From the NCBI GenBank assembly GCA_903837135.1, contig CAILTK010000033.1:1-64000 (forward strand): 64,000 nucleotides of DNA. Reading direction: 5' to 3'. Made by a program: the position numbers and the translations under genes. Every line of letters begins with the position of its first letter. Position 1 is the stretch's first letter. Under the pieces are notes generated by a model, which did not search any database, was not told the origin of the DNA, and was given only the letters and a program-made list of their open reading frames with translations. The stretch is from an uncultured Caulobacterales bacterium. GTDB taxonomy: Bacteria > Pseudomonadota > Alphaproteobacteria > Caulobacterales > Caulobacteraceae. Shown piece by piece: positions 34,175 to 45,100 of this stretch.

Positions 34175-35298
34175 AGCTTCCGACCGTGAGCGACCCGCGC
34201 AACCTCAAATCCGAGTACATGCACTTCGCCAAGTTCGGCGCGGCGGCGCGCTATGGCGTCGCCTCGAGCGGGGTGAAGGACGCCCTTCTCTCGGACCTCG
34301 ACCTGCGGTGGGACGACCTGGCGCTGCACGGCCCCAACGCCGGCGGGTACCGGCCGCTGATGGAGAAGATCGCCGCCCGCTTCGGCGTCGACGTCTCGCA
34401 CGTGGTGATGCCGGGCGGCGGTTGTTCCTTCTCCAATCACCTGGCCATGGCGGCCATCACTGCGCCTGGCGATCGGGTGCTGGTGGAGGATCCGACCTAT
34501 GAGCTTCTGATCGACGCCCTCGGCTATCTGCAGGCCGACGTGCACCGGTTCCGTCGCGAGCCCCAGGAGGCCTGGCGGCTCGATCCCGACCGGGTCGCCG
34601 AGGCGCTGACCGAGGACACCCGCCTCGTCGTCCTGACCAATCTGCACAATCCCACGAGCGCGCTGGAGAGCGAAGCGGTGATCCACAAGGTGGCCGAAGC
34701 GGCCGCCCGGGTGGGGGCTCTGGTGCTGGTCGACGAGGTCTATCTCGAGCTGACCTTCAAGGACGGGACGCCCCGGACCAGCTTCCTTCCGCACGGCAAC
34801 ATCGTCGTCACCTCGAGCCTGACCAAGGCCTACGGCGTCACCGGCCTGCGCTGCGGCTGGATCCTGGCGCCGGCGCCCCTGGCGCAGAAGATGAGCCGGC
34901 TGAACGATCTCTACGGCGTGCATCCGCCGCACATCGCCGAGCGCATGTCGGTGGCGGCGCTCGACCGGTTGCCGCATCTGAGAGCCCGGGCCAGCGCCAT
35001 GATCGAGCCCAACCGCGCCGCCTATCGCGAGCTTCTCGGCGGCCACCCGGCGCTTGAACAGACGATTTTCGACCAGGGGACCACCGTCTTTCCGCGGCTG
35101 AAGCACACCGACGGCGACGCCCTGTTTCAGCGGCTGACGCGTGAGTTCGAGACCAGCATCGTCCCCGGCCGTTTCTTCAGCCGTCCGGAGCATATCCGCG
35201 TCGGTCTCGGCGGCGACCTCGAGACCACCCGGATCGGCCTGGCGCGGCTGGCGGCGGCGCTGGAGCATGGCGCGGGTCGCCCCTCGGACGGAAAATAA
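34171..35298 (+). CDS. PLP-dependent aminotransferase (class I/II)
   Basis: About 375 residues from GTG 34171, which overlaps the permease stop (GTGA); GTG 34186 is an alternative. Motifs: LTNLHNPTSA, LVDEVYLEL and the PLP lysine in SSLTKAYGVTGLRCGW. The residues around HNPTSA differ from the more usual NPNNPTG, suggesting a distinct subfamily from the aminotransferase upstream. Coupling to a permease implies that it processes an imported amino compound. The exact substrate is unknown. Confidence 0.85.
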   Translation: MKLPTVSDPRNLKSEYMHFAKFGAAARYGVASSGVKDALLSDLDLRWDDLALHGPNAGGYRPLMEKIAARFGVDVSHVVMPGGGCSFSNHLAMAAITAPGDRVLVEDPTYELLIDALGYLQADVHRFRREPQEAWRLDPDRVAEALTEDTRLVVLTNLHNPTSALESEAVIHKVAEAAARVGALVLVDEVYLELTFKDGTPRTSFLPHGNIVVTSSLTKAYGVTGLRCGWILAPAPLAQKMSRLNDLYGVHPPHIAERMSVAALDRLPHLRARASAMIEPNRAAYRELLGGHPALEQTIFDQGTTVFPRLKHTDGDALFQRLTREFETSIVPGRFFSRPEHIRVGLGGDLETTRIGLARLAAALEHGAGRPSDGK

Positions 35299-35432
35299 AA
35301 TACCGGCGGGCCCGGCTGGTCGGCAGGGGCGCTTGTCCCTCTTTGCAGGTGCGAAGAATATGGTACGGCTAGGCCAGACTGTGGCGTTCTGACGCAGAAG
35401 CTTGGCTCAAGACCCGTTGGACTCAAGGCGCG

Positions 35433-38400
35433 ATGACGGAGCAGACGGCGGCGTTCAACGACGTCTTTCAGGGGGGCGGCGAGATGGGTGCGCAGATGCG
35501 CGCCTACGACTGGGACTCGACGCCGCTGGGCAGACCCGAGGCGTGGCCGCGAAGCCTGCAGTCCATCGTCCGCATGATGCTGACCTCGCGCTACCAGATG
35601 TGGATGGCGTGGGGGGAGGCGCTGACCTTCTTCTGCAACGACGCCTACGCCCCGACGCTCGGCCTCAAGAGGCCCTGGGCCTTGGGAACGCCGGCGCCGG
35701 TGGTCTGGGCGGAGATCTGGTCCGACATCGGTCCGCTCATCGACGAAGTGCTGGCCACCGGCGAGGCCACCTATTCCGAAGGCATGCTGCTGTTCCTGCA
35801 GCGCAGCGGTTTTCCCGAGGAGACCTATCACACCTTCTCCTACAGCCCCCTGTTCGACGACGCGGGCAAGGTCGCCGGCATGTTCTGCGTGGTGGTGGAG
35901 GAGACCGAGCGGGTAATCTCGGAACGCCGGCTCGGCGCCTTGCGTCAGCTGGCGTCGGCGGTCTCGGCGATCCGCACCGAGGGCGAGCTGGTTTCGGCGA
36001 TCAAAACCGAGCTCGGCCGAAACCAGACCGACCTGCCCTTCACCCTGACCTATTTGACCGACCCGGAGGCCGGCGCGGTCGCGCTGGCGGCGTGCACCGG
36101 CGTGGAGGCGGGGGATCCGATCGCCCTGCCGACGCTGCGCCTCGACGATCGTGTCTGGCCATTCCGGACGGCGCTCGACCGGAACGCGCCGGTGGTGGTC
36201 TCCGACCTCGGCGACCTGTTCACCAGCCTGCCGACCGGGGCGTGGGACAAGCCGCCGGCGAACGCGCTGATGATTCCGATCGCGCAGCAGGGCGTGGAGA
36301 CGGCCGCGGGCTTTCTGATCGTAGGGCTGAGCCCCTATCGCCCGCTCGACGCGGGATATTCGGACTTCCTGCAACTGCTCTCCGGCCAGATCGCCGCCGC
36401 CCTGGCGTCGGCGCGGGCGTACGACGCCGAACGCCGGCGCGCCGAGGCCCTGGCCGAGATCGACCGCGCCAAGACCACCTTCTTCTCCAACGTCAGCCAC
36501 GAATTCCGCACCCCGCTGACCCTGATGCTGGGTCCGCTCGAGGACGTGCTCGCCGAGGCGCTATCACCCGAGATCAGAGCCCCCGTCGAGCTGGCCCACC
36601 GCAATGGGCTGCGCCTGCTGCGGCTGGTCAACAGCCTGCTCGACTTCTCCCGCATCGAGGCCGGACGCACCCAGGCCGAGTTCAGGCTCACCGATCTGGC
36701 CACCTATAGCGCCGAGATCGCCTCGAGCTTCCGCTCGGCCATCGAGCGCGCGGGCCTTGAGCTGGTGATCGACGCCCGCCCCCTTCGCGAACCGGTCTAC
36801 GTAGACCAGGAGATGTGGGAGAAGGTGTTGCTGAACCTGCTCTCCAACGCCTTCAAATTCACCTTCGAGGGCCGGATCACCGTGTCGGTCGGCCCGTCGG
36901 CGGATGGGTCCTGCGCCGAAGTGAAGGTCTCCGACACGGGCATCGGCGTCTCGGCTGAGAACCTGCCCCGGCTGTTCGAGCGCTTTCACCGCATCGAGGG
37001 AGCGCAGGGGCGGAATTTCGAGGGGTCGGGCATCGGGCTGGCCCTGGTTCAGGAGCTGGTGCGGCTGCACGGCGGGACCATCTTCGCCGACAGCGTCCTC
37101 GGCCAGGGGACCAGCTTCACCCTTCGCCTTCCGTACGGCGATGGCCACCTGGACCCCGGCCAGGTCCGCGGCGAGCCGACGGGCTCGCCCCGCGTCTATG
37201 CCCAGGCCATGGTCGAGGAGGCCTTGCGCTGGCTGCCGGAGGGTCAGGTGCTGCCGGAGACCGGCATCGGCGCGACCGGCGGCACGGTGGCGACGCCGCA
37301 GAGCGGGCGGATCCTGCTCGCCGACGACAACGCCGACATGCGTGAATACGTCCAGCGCCTGCTGCAGGGCCAGGGCTATGAGGTGGAGACCGCGCCTGAC
37401 GGCGAAGCCGCCCTCGCCGCGGCCCGCGCCCGCGTCCCCGACCTGATCCTGTCGGACGTGATGATGCCCAGGCTCGACGGATTCGGGCTGCTGAGGGCCA
37501 TCCGCTCCGAGCCCGCCCTCGCGGGCGTCCCCGTCGTGCTGCTCTCCGCCCGCGCGGGCGAGGAGGCCAAGGTCGAAGGGCTGGAGGCCGGCGCCGACGA
37601 CTATCTGATCAAGCCGTTCGCCGCGCGCGAGCTCCTGGCCCGTGTGGCGGTCAACATCCAGATGGCGCGCCTGCGCCGCGACGCCGCCCGCGCGGTCATG
37701 CAGAGCGAGCAGCGCGCCCTGATCACCCAGGAGCGGCTCGAGCTCGCCTTGTCGTCCGGCCGGATCGCCGTGTTTCAGTTCGATCCCGAGAGCGGCGACG
37801 CCACCGTGCTCGGGCCGCTCACCGCCTTCTTCGGGGTGGCCGAGCAGAACGCCGCCGGCGGCCTGCCCCTGTCGCGGTTCATCGAGGGCGTGGCTTCCGC
37901 CGATCGCGATCGCGTGCTCGGCCTTATCCGAACGGCGATCGCCAACGACACGCCCTTCGAAGCCGAATACCGGATCGTCGGCGGCGACCGCGCGCGGCGG
38001 GTGATCGCCCGCGGCGGGCTTCAGGTCGGTGCGGACGGAGTCAAACGCCTCGTCGGCGCGGTGATCGACGTGACCGAAGAGAAGGCAGCCCAGGCCGCGG
38101 CCGAGCGCGAGATCGAGCAGCGCCGCGCCGCCGAGGCGAAGCTGCAGGCCCTGAACGCGGGTCTCGAGGAGCGGATCGCCGCCGAACTGGACCACCGCAT
38201 GCGGGCCGAAGAGGCCTTGCGGCAGGCCCAGAAGATGGAGGCGGTCGGCCAGCTTACCGGCGGGGTGGCGCACGACTTCAACAACCTGCTCACCGTCATC
38301 ATCGGCGGTCTCGACACGATCCGGCGCAACGCTCCCGCCGACAACGGGCGCATGACGCGCGCGCTGGACATGGCGTCTCAGGGCGCCAACCGGGCCGCGA

Positions 38401-39356
38401 CCCTGACCGCGCGCCTGCTGGCCTTCTCCCGCCGCCAGCCGCTCGAGCCGAAGCCGATCGACCTGAACGTGGTGGTGCGCGACTCCACCGAGCTTCTGCA
38501 CCGCACCCTCGGCGAGACCATCGAACTGGAGGGCGTGCTGGCCTCGCGCCTCTGGCCGGTGGAGGTCGATCAGAACCAGCTCGAAAGCGCCATCCTCAAC
38601 CTGGCCGTCAATGCGCGCGACGCCATGCCCGAGGGCGGCAAGCTGACCATCGAGACCGCCAACACCATGCTCGACGAGCGCTATTCCGCCACCGACAGCG
38701 AGGTGGCGCCGGGCCAGTACGCGATGATCTCGGTGTCGGACAGCGGCCAGGGCATGCCGCGCGACGTGCTCGATCGGGCCTTCGAGCCCTTCTACACCAC
38801 CAAGGACGTGGGCAAGGGAACCGGCCTTGGCCTGTCCATGGTGTACGGCTTCGTCAAACAGTCCGGCGGCCACATCACCCTCTATTCCGAGCCGGGCGAG
38901 GGCACGACGGTGAAACTCTATTTCCCCCGCTTCCTTGGCGGCCTGGAACCGGAGGGCGCGACCTCGGCCGGCCGGGCCCCCGAAGGCATGTCCGACGAGA
39001 CCGTCCTTGTGGTCGAGGACAATGAGGAGGTGCGCAGCTACAGCGTCTCCATCCTGACCGAGCTCGGCTACCATGTGCTGGAGGCGGCGGACGCCGACCA
39101 GGGCCTCGCCATCGCGCGCGGGCCGGAGCGGATCGACCTGCTGTTCACCGACGTGGTCCTGCCCGGGCGGTCCGGTCGGGTTCTGGCCGACGAGGTGCGC
39201 GCCCTGCGGCCGGAGGTGAAGGTGCTGTTCACGACCGGCTATTCGCGCAACGCCATCGTGCATCAGGGCCGGCTCGACGCCGGCGTCAACCTGATCACCA
39301 AACCCTTCACCTTCGACCAGCTGGCCCAGCGGTTGCGCGACGTGCTGGACGGCTAG
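35433..39356 (+). CDS. Double hybrid histidine kinase with two kinase cores and two receivers
   Basis: A 1307-residue soluble sensor. Order: PAS-like region (about 1-165), GAF (about 170-345), HisKA/HATPase core 1 (His356 in [12 protein letters not shown]-box NLLSNAFKF), receiver 1 (Asp675 in [13 protein letters not shown]), PAS (about 770-890), coiled coil, HisKA/HATPase core 2 (His947 in [14 protein letters not shown]-box [24 protein letters not shown]), receiver 2 (Asp1240 in [13 protein letters not shown]). Both cores have the expected residues. No membrane segments, so it senses cytoplasmic signals. No partner regulator adjoins it. ATG 35433 is preceded by AAGGCG. Confidence 0.92.
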   Translation: MTEQTAAFNDVFQGGGEMGAQMRAYDWDSTPLGRPEAWPRSLQSIVRMMLTSRYQMWMAWGEALTFFCNDAYAPTLGLKRPWALGTPAPVVWAEIWSDIGPLIDEVLATGEATYSEGMLLFLQRSGFPEETYHTFSYSPLFDDAGKVAGMFCVVVEETERVISERRLGALRQLASAVSAIRTEGELVSAIKTELGRNQTDLPFTLTYLTDPEAGAVALAACTGVEAGDPIALPTLRLDDRVWPFRTALDRNAPVVVSDLGDLFTSLPTGAWDKPPANALMIPIAQQGVETAAGFLIVGLSPYRPLDAGYSDFLQLLSGQIAAALASARAYDAERRRAEALAEIDRAKTTFFSNVSHEFRTPLTLMLGPLEDVLAEALSPEIRAPVELAHRNGLRLLRLVNSLLDFSRIEAGRTQAEFRLTDLATYSAEIASSFRSAIERAGLELVIDARPLREPVYVDQEMWEKVLLNLLSNAFKFTFEGRITVSVGPSADGSCAEVKVSDTGIGVSAENLPRLFERFHRIEGAQGRNFEGSGIGLALVQELVRLHGGTIFADSVLGQGTSFTLRLPYGDGHLDPGQVRGEPTGSPRVYAQAMVEEALRWLPEGQVLPETGIGATGGTVATPQSGRILLADDNADMREYVQRLLQGQGYEVETAPDGEAALAAARARVPDLILSDVMMPRLDGFGLLRAIRSEPALAGVPVVLLSARAGEEAKVEGLEAGADDYLIKPFAARELLARVAVNIQMARLRRDAARAVMQSEQRALITQERLELALSSGRIAVFQFDPESGDATVLGPLTAFFGVAEQNAAGGLPLSRFIEGVASADRDRVLGLIRTAIANDTPFEAEYRIVGGDRARRVIARGGLQVGADGVKRLVGAVIDVTEEKAAQAAAEREIEQRRAAEAKLQALNAGLEERIAAELDHRMRAEEALRQAQKMEAVGQLTGGVAHDFNNLLTVIIGGLDTIRRNAPADNGRMTRALDMASQGANRAATLTARLLAFSRRQPLEPKPIDLNVVVRDSTELLHRTLGETIELEGVLASRLWPVEVDQNQLESAILNLAVNARDAMPEGGKLTIETANTMLDERYSATDSEVAPGQYAMISVSDSGQGMPRDVLDRAFEPFYTTKDVGKGTGLGLSMVYGFVKQSGGHITLYSEPGEGTTVKLYFPRFLGGLEPEGATSAGRAPEGMSDETVLVVEDNEEVRSYSVSILTELGYHVLEAADADQGLAIARGPERIDLLFTDVVLPGRSGRVLADEVRALRPEVKVLFTTGYSRNAIVHQGRLDAGVNLITKPFTFDQLAQRLRDVLDG

Positions 39357-39382
39357 GGCAGGCCGCCTCTAGACTCCGGTGC

Positions 39383-39961
39383 ATGAGCGTGGCGCTTCGA
39401 CCTCTGCGGCAGGATGACGGCGAGCGCGTTCGCGCCTGGCGCAACGCGCCGCACGTATCCACCCACATGTACACCGACCATCCGGTCGGCGAAGCCGAGC
39501 ATGCGGCGTGGCTGGAGACGGCGCTCGCGGCGCAGGATCGCCGCTACTGGATCATCCTCGACGACGAGCGGCCGGTCGGCCTCGCCAACCTGGTGAAGAT
39601 CGATCGCGCCAACCGGCGCTGCGACTGGGCGTATTATCTCGGCGAGACCGACACGCGCGGCCGCGGCGTCGGCGCCTGCGTCGAGTACCTCGTGGCCGAG
39701 GAGGTGTTCGGACCGATGCGGCTGAACAAGCTGGCCTGCGAGGTGTTCGTCGCCAACGAGGCGGTGTGGCGTCTGCACGAGAGCTTCGGCTTCGTGCGCG
39801 AGGCCCACTATCGCGACCACATCTGGAAAGGCGGCCGCTACCACGACGTCTATGGCCTGGCCCTCCTCGCCGTCGACTGGTCGGAACGGCGGACCGAGGT
39901 TCAGGACCGCCTCGCCGCGCGGGGGCATGCGCCGGGCGACCTCGCGGTCAGGGCCGCCTGA
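39383..39961 (+). CDS. GNAT acetyltransferase, PseH-like (nonulosonic acid pathway)
   Basis: A 192-residue GNAT enzyme. LRPLRQDDGERVRAWRN and the acetyl-CoA loop ETDTRGRGVGACVEYL are typical, and the tail with REAHYRDHIWKGGRYHDVYGLALL matches PseH, the enzyme that acetylates UDP-4-amino-4,6-dideoxy-AltNAc in pseudaminic-acid synthesis (FlmH in Caulobacter flagellin glycosylation). Its stop overlaps the start of a cytidylyltransferase, strengthening this reading. Other pathway genes are not in the window, so an orphan amino-sugar acetyltransferase remains possible. Confidence 0.78.
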   Translation: MSVALRPLRQDDGERVRAWRNAPHVSTHMYTDHPVGEAEHAAWLETALAAQDRRYWIILDDERPVGLANLVKIDRANRRCDWAYYLGETDTRGRGVGACVEYLVAEEVFGPMRLNKLACEVFVANEAVWRLHESFGFVREAHYRDHIWKGGRYHDVYGLALLAVDWSERRTEVQDRLAARGHAPGDLAVRAA

Positions 39962-40665
39962 TGGCGCTGGCGATCCTGCAGGCGCGCATGTCCTCCACCC
40001 GTCTGCCGGGCAAGGTGATGAAGGACCTGCTTGGCGAGCCGATGATCGGCCGCCAGATTGAGCGCGTGCGGCGCGCTCGGAGCCTGTCCGGGCTGGTGGT
40101 CGCCACCTCGACCGGCGCCGAGGACGATGGCCTGGCGGACTGGTGCGCCAGCGCGGGCGTCGACGTTTTCCGCGGCGCCCTCGACGACGTCCTCTCCCGG
40201 TTCCTGGGCGCCCTGGAGATGAAGGGCTGGCCCGATCAGGTCGTGCGCCTCACCGCGGACTGCCCGCTCGCCGATCCCGAGCTGATCGACCGCGCCGTCG
40301 GCGAGCACATCGCCACGGCGGCCGACTACACCCATGTGCAGGGGCGCTGGACCTTTCCCAAGGGGCTCGATGTCGAGGTGTGCCGGACCGCGGTGCTGCG
40401 CGCGGTGGGGCAGGAGGCGACGGGCCCGGACCGCGAGCACGTGACCCGTTTCATCTACACCCACCCGGAACGGTTCAAGGTCCACGCCATCCACCGCGAC
40501 CCGCCGCTGCGCTATCGCTGGACCGTCGATACGGCCGAGGACTTCGCCTTCGTTCAGGCGGTCTACGCCGACCTCTATCCGTCGAACCCGGCCTTCACCT
40601 CGCAGGACATCCTGGACTGGCAGGAGCGACATCCCGACCGCGTGCTGGTCAATGCGGATACATGA
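39961..40665 (+). CDS. Cytidylyltransferase, SpsF/PseF-like
   Basis: A 234-residue nucleotidyltransferase. The N-terminal signature ILQARMSSTRLPGKVMKDLLGEPMI and the metal-binding region VVRLTADCPLADPELID match the SpsF/NeuA-type CMP-sugar synthases. It probably activates a nonulosonic acid such as pseudaminic acid with CTP for glycosylation of flagellin or surface polysaccharide. ATG 39961 shares one base with the stop of the PseH-like gene (TGATG), indicating translational coupling. Specific sugar is inferred from that neighbour. Confidence 0.82.
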   Translation: MALAILQARMSSTRLPGKVMKDLLGEPMIGRQIERVRRARSLSGLVVATSTGAEDDGLADWCASAGVDVFRGALDDVLSRFLGALEMKGWPDQVVRLTADCPLADPELIDRAVGEHIATAADYTHVQGRWTFPKGLDVEVCRTAVLRAVGQEATGPDREHVTRFIYTHPERFKVHAIHRDPPLRYRWTVDTAEDFAFVQAVYADLYPSNPAFTSQDILDWQERHPDRVLVNADT

Positions 40666-40897
40666 CTCACGGCGACCGCCCGGTCGCCTTCGGGGTCTTG
40701 CGTAACGTGGGTTTACAGGCTTGTTGCAGGGGGCGCCCTGAATTCGCCCGCTTGGCGGCTCAGCGGAGCGCCCGCGCCGGATCGGACGCCGTTTGTACCG
40801 ACCTGGCCACAAACTATCGAAGCCGTATTGGCGTTGGGAGCGGTCGGACTAAATGAAAGCGGGGCCGCGACCAGTGCAGGGATTCGGAGGGGCGAGC

Positions 40898-42094
40898 ATG
40901 AAGGCGCGGTACGGTCTCGCTTGCCTCGGCGTGGCGACGCTGGTGATTTCCGGATGCGGAGAGAAGAAGGCGCCCGCGCCGCCGCCGCCGGCCGTGGTCG
41001 TCGCCCACCCCCTGCAGAAGATGATCATCGACTGGGACGACTACGTCGGCCAGTTCATCGCCGTCGATTCGGTGGACGTGCGCCCGCGCGTGTCGGGCTA
41101 TCTGCAGACCGTCGCCTTCAAGGACGGGCAGACGGTCAAGAAGGGCCAGCTCCTGTTCGTCATCGACCCGCGCCCCTACCAGGCGCTCGTCGATCAGGCC
41201 AAGGCCCAGGTGCAGCGCCAGGAGGCGACCCTGGCCAACGCGACCGCCCAGCGCAAACGGTCCGAGACCCTGGTCGCCACCCACGCCGTCTCCCAGCAGG
41301 ACTACGACACCCTGGTGGCGACCGAACGGCAGGCCACCGCCGACCTCGCCGCCTCCAAGGCGACGCTGCAGACCAACCTTCTGAACCTCGGCTTCACTCA
41401 TGTGACAGCGCCGCTGTCCGGGCGGATTTCCGACCGGCGGGTGGCGCCGGGCAATCTGGTCACCCAGGATCAGACCATCCTGACCAACATCGTCAACCTG
41501 GACCCGATCCGCTTCGCCTTCACCGGCTCGGAAGGCTCCTATCTGAAGTACCAGCGCGAAAACCAGGCGGGCACCCGCGCTTCCTCGCGGTTCGCGGCCA
41601 ATCCGGTCGAGATCAAGCTGCAGGACGAAACCAGCTATCGCTGGCGCGGACGCATGGAGTTCGTCGACAATGCGATGGACACCAACTCCGGCACCATCCG
41701 CGGCCGGGCGGTGGTGGCCAACCCGGGCCTGTTCCTGACCCCCGGCATGTTCGGACACATGCGGCTCCTGGGTTCGGGACGCTATCCGGGCCTACTGGTG
41801 CCCGACGAAGCGGTGCAGGCCGATCAGAGCCGGCAGATCGTCTATGTGGTCGACGCCAAGAACATCGTCCATCCCAAGCTGATCACCACCGGGCCGCTGA
41901 TCGAGGGCCTGCGCGTGATCCGCTCGGGCCTCGACGCCAACGACGTCGTGGTCATCGCCGGCGTCGGGCGGGCGCACGCCGGCAAGCCGGTGACGCCCAA
42001 GACCGGGCAGATCCAGGTCAAGACCGACCAACCCGCCGAGGGCGGCTACATCGATCCGGCCGGATCGTCGGCCTCGCTCGCCGACGTGAAGTGA
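40898..42094 (+). CDS. RND efflux periplasmic adaptor (membrane-fusion lipoprotein)
   Basis: About 398 residues from ATG 40898, which has a strong GGAGGGG site; an upstream in-frame ATG at 40853 is unlikely. The lipobox ISGCGEKK places the modified cysteine near residue 20. The adaptor domains follow: RVSGYLQTVAFKDGQTVKKGQLLFVIDPRPY (lipoyl/barrel-sandwich), an alpha-hairpin (about 100-160) and beta-barrel. It connects the RND permease to the outer-membrane channel. It is the first gene of a three-gene pump operon. A 232-base gap upstream shows no other gene. Confidence 0.92.
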   Translation: MKARYGLACLGVATLVISGCGEKKAPAPPPPAVVVAHPLQKMIIDWDDYVGQFIAVDSVDVRPRVSGYLQTVAFKDGQTVKKGQLLFVIDPRPYQALVDQAKAQVQRQEATLANATAQRKRSETLVATHAVSQQDYDTLVATERQATADLAASKATLQTNLLNLGFTHVTAPLSGRISDRRVAPGNLVTQDQTILTNIVNLDPIRFAFTGSEGSYLKYQRENQAGTRASSRFAANPVEIKLQDETSYRWRGRMEFVDNAMDTNSGTIRGRAVVANPGLFLTPGMFGHMRLLGSGRYPGLLVPDEAVQADQSRQIVYVVDAKNIVHPKLITTGPLIEGLRVIRSGLDANDVVVIAGVGRAHAGKPVTPKTGQIQVKTDQPAEGGYIDPAGSSASLADVK

Positions 42095-42111
42095 CGGGAC
42101 CCTAAACCAGG

Positions 42112-45100
42112 ATGCGCCTGTCCCACTTCTTCATCGACCGGCCGGTGTTCGCGGGGGTGCTCGCGGTCCTGATCACGCTCGTGGGGCTGATCGCCTTCCC
42201 GACCCTGCCGGTCGCCCAGTACCCGCAGATCGCGCCGCCGACCGTCAACATCACGGCCTCCTATCCGGGCGCGTCGGCCGAGACCCTGGCCGAGACCGTG
42301 GCCACGCCGATCGAGGAGCAGATCAGCGGCGTCGACAACATGCTCTACATGGCGTCGAACTCGACCGCCGACGGGCACCTGACCATCACCGTCACCTTCG
42401 CCCTGGGCACCGACCTGAACATCGACCAGGTGCTGGTGCAGAACCGGCTGGAGGCCGCCCTGCCGCAGCTGCCGGACGAGGTGCGCAACATCGGCGTCAC
42501 CGTGCGCAAGTCGACGCCCGACATCCTGCTGGCGGTGCACATGTACTCGCCGGACAATTCCCTCGACCAGCAGTACGTGGCCAACTACGTCGGCCTGCAC
42601 GTCCGCGACCCCCTCTTGCGCCTCTATGGCGTCGGCGACATCGGCAGCCGCGCCTCGCGCGACTATTCCATGCGGATCTGGATCGACCCGGACAAGGCCG
42701 CCGCCCGCAACCTGACCGTCGACGAGGTCGTCGCGGCCCTGCAGGCCAACAATGTGCAGGTGGCCGCCGGCGCGGTCGGCGCGCCGCCGTTCGACGGGCG
42801 CCGCCCGGCCAATCAGCTGGAGATCCAGACCCTCGGCCGGCTGACCACCCCCGAGCAGTTTGGCGACATCGTCGTCAAGCGCGACGACCAGGGCCGGCTG
42901 ACCCACGTCTCGGACGTGGCGCGGGTGGAGCTCGGCGCGGCCGACTACACCACCAACGCCTACCTGGGCTATCTGCAGGACGGCAAGGCGGTGACCAAGT
43001 CCGCCGTCGCCCTGGGCATCCAGCAGCTGCCGGGCACCAACGCCGTGCAGACCGCCGAGGGCATCAAGGCCACCATGGAGAGGCTCAAGAAGAGCTTCCC
43101 ACCCGGCCTCGACTACCGGATCATCTACAATCCCACCGAGTTCGTGCAGGAGTCGATTGCCGAGGTCTACAAGACCCTGTTCATCGCCCTCATCCTGGTG
43201 GTGGTGGTCGTCATGGTCTTCCTGCAGACTTGGCGCGCCTCGCTGATCCCGGTGCTGGCCATCCCGGTCTCGCTGATCGGCACCTTCGCGGTGATGAAGG
43301 TGGCCGGCTTCTCGCTCAACAACCTGTCGCTGTTCGGTCTGGTGCTGGCCATCGGCATCGTCGTCGACGACGCCATCGTCGTGGTCGAGAACGTCGAGCG
43401 GCACCTGCGCCAGGGCGTCGACCCGCGCGAGGCGGCGCACGTGTCGATGGACGAGGTCGGCGGGGCCCTGATCGGCATCGCCCTGGTGCTGGTGGCGGTG
43501 TTCGTGCCGACCGCCTTCGTCAGCGGCGTCTCCGGCCAGTTCTACCGCCAGTTCGCCCTGACCATCGCCGTGGCGACGGTGATCTCGCTGATCGTGTCGC
43601 TGACCCTGTCCCCGGCCATGGCGGCGCTGATCCTGCAGTCGCACGACCCCGAGGACCACGGCTCGCACAAGCAGCCCAAGCCATGGGAGAAGCCCTTCAT
43701 CGGCTTCGCCAACTGGTTCAACCGCGTGTTCGACAAGACCTCGGACCGCTACGCCGGGCTGGTGCACAAGGTCGTGCGCATGGCGGTCTTGATGCTGGTG
43801 CTCTACGCCGGCCTCCTGCTGCTCACCGGCTGGCGGCTGGCGGCGACGCCGCAGGGCTTCATCCCCTTCCAGGACCAGGGCAATGTGATCGTCAGCGTCA
43901 CCATGCCGCCGGGGACGTCGCTGGCGCGGACCGACGAGGCGGTGCGCGACGTCGGCAAGCGGGTGCTGGGCGTTCCGGGCGTGGTGGCGGCGTCGATCTA
44001 CGCCGGGGTCGATGCGCTGAGCCAGACCACCGCGTCGAACACCGGCCAGATGTACGTGATCTTCGCGCCCTTCGCCGAGCGCGGCAAACACCACCAGACC
44101 GGCGAGAGCATCGCCGCCAACATCAGGAAGGCCATTTCCGGCGTTCCCGACGCGGACGTGCGGGTGATCCAGCAGCCGCCGGTGCGCGGGATCGGCACCG
44201 CCGGCGGCTTCAAGATGGTGATCGAGGACCAGAACGGCGTCGGCTATGCGGGCCTCGAGCGGGCCGCCCAGGGCCTGGTCGGCGCCGCCGGGCAGACCAA
44301 GGGGATCGGGCAGATCTTCACCCCGTTCAACACCAAGACCCCGCGCATCCACGCCGACATCGACCGCACCAAGGCCGAAACCCTGGGCGTGAAGTCGAAC
44401 CAGGTGTTCAGCACCTTGCAGACCTATCTCGGCTCGTCCTTCGTCAACGATTTCAACTTCCTCGGCCGGACCTTCGAGGTGCTGGCCCAGGCGGACGGCG
44501 CCTATCGCACCGACGAGGCGACGATCGCCGGCATGAAGACCCGCTCGAGCACGGGCGCCATGGTGCCGCTGGGTTCGGTGCTGACCCTGCACCACGAGAC
44601 CGGCCCCTACCGGGTCTACCGCTACAATCTCTACAACGCCGCCGAGATCCAGGGCGACGCCGCCCCCGGCACCTCGTCGGGCGCCGCGCTCGACCTGATG
44701 GAGAAGACCGCCCGCCAGGCCCTGCCCGAGGGCTTCAGCAACGAGTGGACCGACCTCGCCTATCAGCAGCGCGCCGCCGGCAACACCGGCATCCTCGTGT
44801 TCGGCATGTCGGTGGTGTTCGTCTTCCTGCTGCTGGCCGCGCTCTACGAGAGCGTCACCCTGCCGCTGTCGGTGATCCTGATCGTGCCCATGTGCCTCTT
44901 GGCCGCCATGCTCGGCGTGAACCTGATGCACCAGGACAACAACATCCTGACCCAGATCGGCCTCGTGGTGCTGATCGGCCTCGCCGCCAAGAACGCCATC
45001 CTGATCGTCGAGTTCGCGCGCCAGGGCGAGGTCGAGCACGGCCACGACCGGCGCCAGGCCGCCGAGGAGGCCGGACGCACCCGCCTGAGGCCGATCCTGA

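Noticed and set aside
36564..39263. Long minus-strand open frame opposite the hybrid kinase
   Set aside because: No domain or motif, biased composition, and the plus-strand gene is unambiguous.
42046..45045. A 999-codon open frame on the minus strand opposite the RND permease
   Set aside because: It mirrors codon-position GC bias of the real gene; the translation is low-complexity (His, Gly, Asp, Arg rich) and lacks any known motif.
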